From Flavobacterium sp. N502536 (GTDB lineage Bacteria; Bacteroidota; Bacteroidia; Flavobacteriales; Flavobacteriaceae): a stretch of 64,000 nucleotides of DNA. Position numbers and translations under genes: made by a program. Numbering within the stretch: position 1 is the first letter of the stretch; each line of letters begins with the position of its first letter. Under the pieces are notes generated by a model. The model made no database searches, was not told where the DNA came from, and saw nothing but the letters and a program-made list of their open reading frames with translations. Shown here in pieces: positions 27,546 to 34,921 of the stretch. Where the stretch lies: assembly GCF_025947345.1 (NCBI RefSeq), contig NZ_CP110011.1, forward strand, positions 4,402,001 through 4,466,000, read 5' to 3'.

Positions 27546-29099
27546 TTATAAATCAAATTTAATTCCTTGTGCCAATGGCAGACTAGTCGTGTAATTAATA
27601 GTATTGGTTTGTCTGCGCATATACACTTTCCAGGCATCGGAGCCGGATTCTCTCCCTCCGCCTGTTTCTTTTTCTCCGCCAAATGCACCGCCAATTTCGG
27701 CACCGGATGTACCAATATTGACATTTGCAATACCACAATCAGATCCTGTAACAGATAAGAACAATTCGGCCTCTCTTAAATTATTAGTCATGATTGCAGA
27801 AGATAAACCTTGTCCGACACCGTTTTGAATTGCAATTGCGTTTTCGACAGTTCCAGAGTATTTTAGTAAGTACAAGACTGGGGCAAAAGTTTCGTGCTGT
27901 ACAATTTCAAATGAGTTCTCAGCCTCAGCAATAGCAGGTTTTACATAACATCCGCTTTCGTATCCGGAGCCTGAAAGTACGCCTCCTTCAACCAGAATTT
28001 TTCCACCTTCAGCTACCACTTTATCTAAAGCCTGTTGGTACATTTCAACCGCCTGAGTATCGATTAAAGGACCAACATGGTTATTCTCATCCAACGGATT
28101 TCCGATGCGCAATTGCTTGTAGGCAGCCACTATCGCATCTTTTACTTTATCGTAAATACTTTCGTGAATGATTAAACGACGGGTGGATGTGCATCTTTGT
28201 CCCGCTGTTCCAACGGCACCAAAAACGGCACCAATCACAGTCATTTTAATATCGGCATCAGGTGTTACAATAATCGCATTGTTACCGCCTAATTCCAGTA
28301 ATGATCTTCCCAAACGTCCTGCAACTACCTGCGCTACGATTTTCCCCATACGGGTAGAACCGGTAGCCGAAATTAAAGGAATACGATTATCGTTGGTTAG
28401 CAACTCTCCTATCTTATAATCACCATTAATTAAACCTGAAATACCTTCCGGTAAATTATTTTCTTTGATGACTTCACTTATAATATTCTGACAGGCAATC
28501 GCACAGATAGGTGTTTTTTCTGAAGGTTTCCAAACACAAACGTCTCCACAAATCCAGGCCAGTGCAGTATTCCATGCCCAGACAGCCACCGGAAAATTGA
28601 AAGCTGAAATAATTCCTACCACTCCCAAAGAATGATATTGCTCGTACATACGATGACCCGGACGCTCTGAATGCATTGTTAATCCATGCAACTGACGTGA
28701 AAGACCTACTGCAAAATCGCAGATATCAATCATTTCCTGCACTTCGCCATAACCTTCCTGCAACGACTTCCCCATTTCGTAAGAAACCAGTTTTCCTAAT
28801 GCCTCTTTATGCACGCGTAACTTTTCCCCAAACTGACGTACGATTTCTCCTCGTTGTGGCGCCGGCATCAGCCTGAACTGTTTAAAAGCAGTTGTTGCTG
28901 CCTCCATAACCTTCTCATAATCTGCAGCGGTTGATGTTTTAACTTTTGCTATCAATTGTCCATCTACAGGAGAATAGCTCTCCAGAATTTCTCCGCCTGA
29001 AAAATGATTCAATCCGGTTGAAGTTCCCTCATTTATATCTTTTATGCCCAGTTGGCTTAAAGCTTCTTTTATTCCGAATTGTAATTCTGTTACTGCCAT
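27546..29099 (-). CDS. Antiquitin-type (ALDH7) 2-aminoadipate semialdehyde dehydrogenase
   Basis: A 517-residue NAD-dependent aldehyde dehydrogenase. The start is set at the ATG of 29099 (MAVTELQFG); the longer frame to 29147 adds a poor leader. It carries catalytic Cys303 in GQRCTST, general base Glu269 in LLELGGNN, and the antiquitin hallmark region GGAFGGEKETGGGRESGSD, with a C-terminal NTINYT motif. ALDH7 enzymes oxidise 2-aminoadipate 6-semialdehyde (and its cyclic form piperideine-6-carboxylate) to 2-aminoadipate. The DUF1338 gene lies 145 bases upstream and susC 152 bases downstream. The product of the kinase-phospho-lyase fusion in the same array would be its substrate. Confidence 0.88.
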   Translation of the reverse strand: MAVTELQFGIKEALSQLGIKDINEGTSTGLNHFSGGEILESYSPVDGQLIAKVKTSTAADYEKVMEAATTAFKQFRLMPAPQRGEIVRQFGEKLRVHKEALGKLVSYEMGKSLQEGYGEVQEMIDICDFAVGLSRQLHGLTMHSERPGHRMYEQYHSLGVVGIISAFNFPVAVWAWNTALAWICGDVCVWKPSEKTPICAIACQNIISEVIKENNLPEGISGLINGDYKIGELLTNDNRIPLISATGSTRMGKIVAQVVAGRLGRSLLELGGNNAIIVTPDADIKMTVIGAVFGAVGTAGQRCTSTRRLIIHESIYDKVKDAIVAAYKQLRIGNPLDENNHVGPLIDTQAVEMYQQALDKVVAEGGKILVEGGVLSGSGYESGCYVKPAIAEAENSFEIVQHETFAPVLYLLKYSGTVENAIAIQNGVGQGLSSAIMTNNLREAELFLSVTGSDCGIANVNIGTSGAEIGGAFGGEKETGGGRESGSDAWKVYMRRQTNTINYTTSLPLAQGIKFDL

Positions 29100-29244
29100 T
29101 ACGACTTTTTTAATATTGATTATCCAACTTTTTAGTACTAGAAACATAGAAGAGTAATAGGTTCAAAAACTACCCTCTTTTACACTATTAATACATCATT
29201 AAAAAGTTGATTGTAATAAAGATGATTGTACTTACTTCAGGTAA

Positions 29245-30060
29245 TTATTTAGCTTCCTGCAACTTTACATCCGTGCTCTCGAATATCTTATCGGCAGATG
29301 ATGCCACAAACCCCTGGTACAATTCTCCGTTGGCCATTGGGTAACGAAGTGCAAACTCGTAATAACAAGAAGGAATTTCTACAGCACCTTCTTCAAAATC
29401 GACTACATACAAATCAGCCAGTGTACTGGATTGTTCCAATAATTGCTCTGGAGTACCTTTGATTTTTCCACCTGATGCGTTCAGTTTCCATCCGCTCTCT
29501 TCCAGGAAAGTATTAAGTTCTTCTAAGGTTGTAAATCCTTTTAAAGCATTGGTACTGATGGTAAAGTGATTGGCTCTGAATCCGTATACATACATCCACG
29601 CAGCATACTCCGATTCCTCCAGTAACGATTTGTACACGGCCTGTGAATTTCCTTTCCACACAGAACCACTTAAAACTAACTCGGGATTATTAAATAAATT
29701 CGAATCACAGCTGTTCAGAATATCCTGTACAGTTGCCTGCAATTCAGGGGAGCATTTTTCTAATTCTAACTCCGAAATAAAAATTCGTGGAGCATCTTTA
29801 TCTGTAGTATGTTCGTAATGCTTAGCAAACAATTTTTTACTTTCAAAATTATACTCTCCTCTTGCTTCATATCCAACATTCAAAAAAGGTTTTTCCAAAA
29901 CCTCAATATTTACACGTTTATCATTGAAGGTACGTATAGCAATATGATCATTTTTTATCTCTTCTCCTCTTTCTTCGAGTAATTCATGTATTTTTTTTGC
30001 AGATGGGGTAATATTAGCATATTGCTCCCATAATTTCATAAGTAATTGATTTTTATCCAT
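29245..30060 (-). CDS. DUF1338 enzyme, probable 2-oxoadipate dioxygenase/decarboxylase (HglS-like)
   Basis: A 271-residue member of DUF1338, whose characterised Pseudomonas member HglS converts 2-oxoadipate to D-2-hydroxyglutarate with Fe(II) and oxygen. The expected 2-His-1-Glu metal site is visible as His39 (NDHIAIRTF), His165 (RANHFT) and Glu235 (CYYEF). Arg43, four residues after the first His, matches the substrate-binding Arg spacing I recall for HglS. The protein is much shorter than HglS (about 460 residues), as in other short Bacteroidota versions. It is the promoter-proximal gene of the minus-strand array. Two 15-bp palindromes lie 19 and 50 bases upstream of its start, facing a divergent Lrp gene. 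Confidence 0.85.
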   Translation of the reverse strand: MDKNQLLMKLWEQYANITPSAKKIHELLEERGEEIKNDHIAIRTFNDKRVNIEVLEKPFLNVGYEARGEYNFESKKLFAKHYEHTTDKDAPRIFISELELEKCSPELQATVQDILNSCDSNLFNNPELVLSGSVWKGNSQAVYKSLLEESEYAAWMYVYGFRANHFTISTNALKGFTTLEELNTFLEESGWKLNASGGKIKGTPEQLLEQSSTLADLYVVDFEEGAVEIPSCYYEFALRYPMANGELYQGFVASSADKIFESTDVKLQEAK

Positions 30061-30078
30061 TTCAGTTTTGTTAAAATA

Positions 30079-30124
30079 GTGTGATTATGACACAAATTTA
30101 TATATAATAGTGTTATTATAACAC
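30079..30124. promoter_or_regulatory. Twin palindromic operator, probable Lrp/AsnC sites
   Basis: Two 15-bp palindromes, GTGTGATTATGACAC (30079-30093) and GTGTTATTATAACAC (30110-30124), share the consensus GTGTnATTATnACAC. Their starts are 31 bp apart, close to three helical turns, so both face the same side of the DNA. They bracket the leftward -7 element of the DUF1338 gene. Binding by the product of the adjacent divergent Lrp/AsnC gene is inferred. Confidence 0.75.
30093..30100 (-). promoter_or_regulatory. -7 element of the DUF1338 gene
   Basis: On the minus strand the sequence is TAAATTTG, matching TAnnTTTG, 33 bases upstream of the ATG at 30060. Its last base overlaps the proximal palindrome, and the distal palindrome covers the expected -33 region. 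Confidence 0.6.
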
Positions 30125-30173
30125 CATAGACTTACGTTTATTTAAAATTCGACACTTCGTGCGGTTTTTTTTG

Positions 30174-30181
30174 TAATTTTG
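30174..30181 (+). promoter_or_regulatory. -7 element of the Lrp/AsnC gene
   Basis: TAATTTTG matches TAnnTTTG, with transcription expected to begin near 30188, about 60 bases before the start codon at 30250. The operator pair lies 50-95 bases upstream. Confidence 0.55.
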
Positions 30182-30249
30182 ACATTTATAAAACCTGTTT
30201 TAACTAAAGAATTGTCAAAATAATAGAAATCACTAAACTTCCCCCTGCC

Positions 30250-30720
30250 ATGCCAAGTATCAAGAAGAATGAAAATACTGACTATTTAGACCGCGAAATC
30301 ATACAAATGTTAAGCAAAAATGGAAGAATCTCTTTTTCAGATTTAGCCAAAGAATTAAACATATCCAATTCATTGGTTCATTTAAGAGTCAGAAAGTTAC
30401 AGGAATCGGGAGTGATTACTGGTTTTTCGGTAAAGCTAAACCCGAAAGAAATTGGTTTTGAGACGACTACGTATACCGGAATTGTAACCAAAGAAGCACG
30501 TTTTTCCTACTCGATTGCCGAAAAATTAAAAGAAATACCGGAGGTTGTAGAGTGCCATTGGGTTTCCGGAAAGTATGCTTTATTCATAAAGATTGTTGCC
30601 ATCAATAACGAAGAACTTCGTAAAATTTTATACGAACAAATTCATCAGATTGAAGGTGTTGGAAGTACAGATTCGTTTTTCTCTTTTGGCTCGGCATTTG
30701 AGAAGAATCTTCCGGTTTAA
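30250..30720 (+). CDS. Lrp/AsnC-family transcriptional regulator
   Basis: A 156-residue regulator. The N-terminal winged helix-turn-helix spans about 12-65 (DREIIQMLSKNGRISFSDLA and LVHLRVRKLQESGVI). The C-terminal RAM/ligand-sensing domain spans about 75-150 (IPEVVECHWVSGKYALFIKI). Family members bind an amino acid or related metabolite and form dimers to octamers on spaced palindromes. The gene is divergent from DUF1338, and the two share a 189-base region with two phased palindromes and promoters in both directions. Local control of the hydroxylysine/aminoadipate genes, with an intermediate such as 2-aminoadipate as ligand, is the inference. Confidence 0.88.
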   Translation: MPSIKKNENTDYLDREIIQMLSKNGRISFSDLAKELNISNSLVHLRVRKLQESGVITGFSVKLNPKEIGFETTTYTGIVTKEARFSYSIAEKLKEIPEVVECHWVSGKYALFIKIVAINNEELRKILYEQIHQIEGVGSTDSFFSFGSAFEKNLPV

Positions 30721-30803
30721 TTCGATTTTGGTTCAATCGGAAGGTGTAGTAGTTTCCTCTTTTTTTGTTTGTGAAGAGGGATAATGCGGTTTTCTTGATA
30801 TTC

Positions 30804-31091
30804 TAAACTTATATGTGCCGTTCTTATGGAACTTCTTTGGCCAACGGATTAAAATCCGTTGTTACAGAATGGATCGTTTCTACGAAACTTAATATCCATA
30901 TACTAAATTTATACGGGACGTTCTTATGGAACTTCTTTGGCATGTTGCTCTATTACCAACGGATTAAAATCCGTCGTTACAAAATTGGTCGTTTCTACGA
31001 AACTATAGTAACTTAATTATGCAATTAGATATACTACTCTATGAACAACTGCTTAAAATCCAGTGTTACAAGATTTATTATTTCTCAGAAA
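30804..31091. repeat. Interspersed repeat, two copies plus a decayed third
   Basis: Copy A (about 30804-30889) and copy B (about 30903-31003) share TTCTTATGGAACTTCTTTGG, the palindrome AACGGATTAAAATCCGT, and a TCGTTTCTACGAAACT end. Copy B has a short insertion. A degraded copy C (about 31043-31091) runs up to the stop of the AraC gene at 31092. Together they fill the 371-base gap 30721-31091, which has no supported gene. Confidence 0.8.
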
Positions 31092-32093
31092 CTATTCTGG
31101 CTTGTTTTTAACAACCAGATCCTCAGCAGGGCTTCTTCCTAAAAATTTAAAGTACTCTTTCGAGAAATGGTCTATTCTGGTAAAATTCAGGTCGTAACCT
31201 AACTGAACAACAGAGCTGTAAGAGCCGCTGCAAAGTAATTTATGAGCTAGTACTATTTTTTCTCTTTTAAAAAAATCATTTGGTGTAACTCCTTCTATCT
31301 CCTTAAAAAGTCTTTTATATTTACTTGCCGACATACTGGCGATTTCCGACAGCTTCAAAATTCCCGGAAACTTGTTTTTTAGATTTTTGACCAGAAATTT
31401 TTTAGAAATATCTAAGGCTTCCAGGTCAATCTTTTTGATTCCCTGAGACAGAGGGACAACATCCGAATAGCGATGAATAAAGTTTCCCAATAATTTTAAA
31501 GCGAGCCCTTTTAGATAAAAATTAAAATGCTCGTCTAAAACTGTTTTTCGCATTACCGAATCAATCAGTATTCTGCTGTTACTGTCAATTAAATCTTGAA
31601 AATACAGGTCTTTTCTATCGAATCTGTCGTTGTTTTTTGAGGACGGATTCTGGTCTGTTGTTTTTATGAATAAAGGATGTAGTAGTTTTTGATCTACTAT
31701 CAAACGTATCGTAAATATTCTTTTTCCGGCTGGATGTTCGCATGTATTTCCGATCGTATTTTTCCAGACAAATAGCCCCAGATTGACCTTAGACCCTACC
31801 TGATAACTAATATCACGAATCTGAATCATATTGACTTCTTCACTAAGATCAAAATTTATAATGTATAAATCATCCTTATTTGCCAAATGCTGTACTCGTA
31901 CAGGCGCTGATAATACAAAATCCAGTAATAAAGCAGACATACCCGGAATGACCTCAACAAAAAAGGAGTATCCTTTTCCGATAGTATCCGGTAAAACCAA
32001 AATTTTATCGTTTTCTAAAGTTACTTCTAATTTTGCCGCCAGCTCTTTATACCATAAGGATGATAATCCGTTACAATATTTAAGTTCTTTCAT
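31092..32093 (-). CDS. AraC-type regulator, second of an overlapping pair
   Basis: A 333-residue protein with a C-terminal AraC/XylS DNA-binding domain (about 235-325: KLSEIASMSASKYKRLFKEI, then VTPNDFFKREKIVLAHKLL). The N-terminal 220 residues are a sensor domain I do not recognise. It overlaps the end of the upstream AraC gene by ATGA (32090-32093), which implies translational coupling. The two proteins share length and layout but are well diverged, so they are old paralogues and could act as a heterodimer. Its last bases abut a repeat copy. Confidence 0.8.
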   Translation of the reverse strand: MKELKYCNGLSSLWYKELAAKLEVTLENDKILVLPDTIGKGYSFFVEVIPGMSALLLDFVLSAPVRVQHLANKDDLYIINFDLSEEVNMIQIRDISYQVGSKVNLGLFVWKNTIGNTCEHPAGKRIFTIRLIVDQKLLHPLFIKTTDQNPSSKNNDRFDRKDLYFQDLIDSNSRILIDSVMRKTVLDEHFNFYLKGLALKLLGNFIHRYSDVVPLSQGIKKIDLEALDISKKFLVKNLKNKFPGILKLSEIASMSASKYKRLFKEIEGVTPNDFFKREKIVLAHKLLCSGSYSSVVQLGYDLNFTRIDHFSKEYFKFLGRSPAEDLVVKNKPE

Positions 32094-33064
32094 GATAATT
32101 GTTGTGTAAATACTCTCGGTGACATATTATACCTTTTTTTAAAAGCTGATCCAAAATACGCAGCATTGCAAAAACCAAACTTCTCTGAAATTTCAGTTAC
32201 TGTTAACTGCTGTTCTTCCAGAAGTTCTTTTGCTCTGTAAAGCTTAGTATTCATATAATAAGATTGCGGACTTGTTTTTAGTACTTTTTTGAAAACATAC
32301 TTAAATTTAGAAGGAGACATATTCACCTGATCACAAAGCACATCAATTCCCGGAAAAGCTCCTTTTAAATTTTGACTCAGCATTTTTTCGGTGTCTTTTA
32401 TTTTCATTAAATCATACTCACTAATTTCCGAATTAGTAGTTTTAGTTGTGGACATAGGATCCAAAAGTTCTGAGATAAGCAAATAAGCTGTAGCGATCAA
32501 ATCCAGATCAAAACAACTGCTTCCAACTTCTTTGCGTCGTAAATCTGTAAGATAGGTAAGGCTTTCAGAACTCATTCTGCCAAATTTTGCCAAAACAGTA
32601 TGATCAGATTGAAAAAGATTGTGCAGTATTTTATCTTTTTTATTAAAGGAGTAAAACAAATCTTTTCTAACAAACAGGTACAAAGCAAATCTTCGACTTC
32701 CACTTTTACTGATACGTTCTATTTCTAATGTACCATCGATAACGGCAAGATTATATCCTCCTTTTTTAAGAACTTTAGAATTATTCTCAGAAGAAAACTT
32801 AATTTCACCCTCCTCTGTCAAATCATAATAAATGCCTACAAAGTCCTTCTTTTTACTTTTCTGAACCATCAGCAGGTCAGTTTTGTATTCAATATCGAGA
32901 TATAGTGCCGATATTCCTTCTCCGCAATCTAAAAAATAGCGGCTGCCTGTATGTACTTCTGGCGAAGCTGCAATAAAATTGCCTTCTACTTTTCCTCCGA
33001 GTTCTTTGGCCACAGGCTCAGCCCAATCCAAACCAGATTCATAATGACAGATAATTTTTTCCAT
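32090..33064 (-). CDS. AraC-type regulator, first of an overlapping pair
   Basis: A 324-residue regulator with the AraC double helix-turn-helix at the end (about 225-320: VNMSPSKFKYVFKKVLKTSP, EEQQLTVTEISEKFGF, AAYFGSAFKKRYNMSPRVFT). The N-terminal 215 residues have no family I recognise but align in layout with its downstream partner (a G-IS/M-ALYLD/LLDF strand near residue 70-78 and a YYDLTEE/NFDLSEE strand near 105). It has a -7 element (33097-33104) and an 18-bp palindrome (33119-33136) immediately upstream, so it probably heads its own transcript with the second AraC gene. Confidence 0.8.
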   Translation of the reverse strand: MEKIICHYESGLDWAEPVAKELGGKVEGNFIAASPEVHTGSRYFLDCGEGISALYLDIEYKTDLLMVQKSKKKDFVGIYYDLTEEGEIKFSSENNSKVLKKGGYNLAVIDGTLEIERISKSGSRRFALYLFVRKDLFYSFNKKDKILHNLFQSDHTVLAKFGRMSSESLTYLTDLRRKEVGSSCFDLDLIATAYLLISELLDPMSTTKTTNSEISEYDLMKIKDTEKMLSQNLKGAFPGIDVLCDQVNMSPSKFKYVFKKVLKTSPQSYYMNTKLYRAKELLEEQQLTVTEISEKFGFCNAAYFGSAFKKRYNMSPRVFTQQLS

Positions 33065-33096
33065 AAAAGAATAAATATTATAGATAGCTACGTATT

Positions 33097-33136
33097 CAAA
33101 TCTAAATTGTTAAGACATTCCGTAAAGCTTTACGGA
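33097..33136 (-). promoter_or_regulatory. Promoter and palindromic operator of the AraC pair
   Basis: On the minus strand TAGATTTG (33104-33097) matches the -7 consensus. About 15 bases upstream, TCCGTAAAGCTTTACGGA (33119-33136) is a perfect 18-bp palindrome covering the expected -33 region. A dimeric regulator bound there should block or recruit polymerase; autoregulation by the AraC pair is possible, although AraC proteins often prefer direct repeats. Confidence 0.6.
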
Positions 33137-33150
33137 TCGAAACCGTCAAT

Positions 33151-33495
33151 TTACAGCGCCAAGTCGATACAAAGTCCTAACTCTAATCTCATTTCTGCTT
33201 TGACTTTGGTACAATCAAAAAGATAAACACCTTTCATCCTCTTCAGCTTTGATTTCATTGTCTGGTCTAAATAAGATGCTATAATCGGTACACCTCTTTT
33301 ATGCAACCGCATCAGATCGGTTATCTCATTATCACTATACAACATGAAAATAACTACATCATATCCTTCTAACGAGTTGTCGAAATGAGTAATATCTTTA
33401 TAAGAGTCAAATACAAAATCATCTCTGAATTCATATTTTAAGAACCTGGCAAAATACCTTTGACTGTCAAACACCAAACCTTTTTTCTTTTCCAT
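33151..33495 (-). CDS. Receiver-like small protein lacking the phosphorylation site
   Basis: A 114-residue protein from the ATG at 33495 (a TTG two codons upstream is the alternative). The length and alternating alpha/beta pattern resemble a response-regulator receiver: a first strand GLVFDSQ, a third strand YDVVIFML, a fourth strand GVPIIASYL. The acidic pair after the first strand and the phospho-acceptor Asp after the third are not evident, so it would be an atypical receiver. It lies upstream of the AraC pair on the same strand with an 86-base gap that contains its own promoter for those genes. The assignment is tentative. Confidence 0.5.
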   Translation of the reverse strand: MEKKKGLVFDSQRYFARFLKYEFRDDFVFDSYKDITHFDNSLEGYDVVIFMLYSDNEITDLMRLHKRGVPIIASYLDQTMKSKLKRMKGVYLFDCTKVKAEMRLELGLCIDLAL

Positions 33496-34160
33496 AATCA
33501 ATAACTTTACATTTCTAATCCTTCTGATAATGCGCCTTTTTCTACTTATCTTATGCTACAATTTCAAGATTTGAACTTTCCGAATAAAATAATAATTATC
33601 ACTATCAACTTATAAAACTAACTTTCAACACCTTAGCTTTAAACACAAATTTAATAACAAGTTAAACCACCCACTTTCCATTTGTAATAACGAGTAGTAA
33701 TGAAGAAATAACTGGTAAATTGAATGTAAAAACCGAATTGTTTTGAAGGAAAAAACACCAGTATTGTTCTTAAAAAACAACTTAGAAAGCTGGCAAATAC
33801 TTTACTTTTATCTGTTTTTCAGTGTATCCTATCTCTTAGTAAGGTTATAGAAACAAGGTTCGTTCTGTAGCTATATTACTGCTACTCTTGCAACAGACTA
33901 TGCCTTAGAACTGCTCATTTGTCTGCGAAACGGACGGTTAAAGGAGTTTACTGTTTTTGTAAACAGACATGATCATGAGAACAATGACCAGGAAGAAAAA
34001 AACTTAACAATGGCCACACATAGAAACAGCACTTTTTGAGCTGAAAAACAGCTGCAGTATGCTACCTCTGCCCCACAGATGCTATAAACCCTATGTGTTA
34101 ACTAAATATACTTTTAAACTACTCCTAAACGGAGTTTACAGTAATTTACGCAACAAAATT
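33496..34160. other. Gene-free intergenic stretch
   Basis: About 665 AT-rich bases with no supportable gene on either strand. The part at 33675-33730 resembles a stretch at 38305-38360 (shared core GAAATAACTGG), probably a decayed interspersed repeat. Short hairpins occur near 33949-33967 (GTTTAC arms) but none has a convincing T run. Confidence 0.5.
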
Positions 34161-34850
34161 TTATTGATTTTTAAGTTCCTTAATAATAGAATCAATTAGT
34201 GCGATATTTTCTTTATAAACAGTATCGCATTGGAGCCCGGCTTGTCTTGCTAAATCAAACATCACTTTTGACCGGCGGGTTAAAAACATTTCTTTTTTAT
34301 CCTTTGCAGTTGTTGCATAATCATTTAGTATTCTGATTTGATTATTGTACCTGTTTTCAACTTCAATAGTCAATGGTACTCTTTGTTCATAAAATCGAAG
34401 GATTAACTTTTTTATCTCTCTGTTTTTTATAAAACCAATTTTGCCACTCGATTTAAATCCTTCATAGTTCCCACTATCAAACTGATGTGTTAAAAAATTA
34501 AGTACAAAAACAACATCATCTCCACTTTTATCTATACTGTCAATGAGTTTTTGATCTATTTTTAGTAATTCAACAAACATTTCTGTTGCTGTACTTACAT
34601 TAGCAATATGTTTCACCTGACTGTTTCTTTCTTCCTTTAAGTCTTCTTTAAGATCCGTTAAAAACTCCTCTACTTCATTTTGATGGTGTCTGTTTTCACT
34701 CCAGCTATGCAACGAAATTGAGAGCATTACCGCAAAAACAATTATGATAACTTCCGAAACAAAGTGTTTTATTTTCTCTACAAAGTTCTTTCCCTGATAC
34801 ATTTCAGCGGCTGCTACTTTATTCAAATGTTTTCTTAATTCCTCTTCCAT
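34161..34850 (-). CDS. DUF6090-like membrane protein
   Basis: A 229-residue protein with a single transmembrane segment near residues 30-48 (EVIIIVFAVMLSISLHSW) preceded by a short cytoplasmic part. A long charged periplasmic domain follows, largely helical and probably coiled coil (EVEEFLTDLKEDLKEERNSQ onward). The layout matches the DUF6090 family common in Flavobacteriia, whose function is unknown. It follows the OmpA-family gene by 71 bases on the same strand and may be cotranscribed with it and the PorP gene. Confidence 0.65.
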   Translation of the reverse strand: MEEELRKHLNKVAAAEMYQGKNFVEKIKHFVSEVIIIVFAVMLSISLHSWSENRHHQNEVEEFLTDLKEDLKEERNSQVKHIANVSTATEMFVELLKIDQKLIDSIDKSGDDVVFVLNFLTHQFDSGNYEGFKSSGKIGFIKNREIKKLILRFYEQRVPLTIEVENRYNNQIRILNDYATTAKDKKEMFLTRRSKVMFDLARQAGLQCDTVYKENIALIDSIIKELKNQ

Positions 34851-34921
34851 AGTTATTACTATTAATTATTGCAAAAAATAAAAAATCTCTTTTGGTGAAA
34901 TAATCAAAACGATTGTAAATT

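Noticed and set aside
29100..29147. Longer N-terminus of the antiquitin gene
   Set aside because: The extra 16 residues are hydrophobic and atypical for this cytosolic enzyme; the ATG at 29099 gives the normal start.
12389..30720. Classical polysaccharide utilization locus
   Set aside because: SusCD with two glycosidases could be one, but the flanking amino-acid catabolism genes on the same strand and the lack of a typical PUL regulator make a glycosylated amino acid a better explanation. It remains the main alternative.
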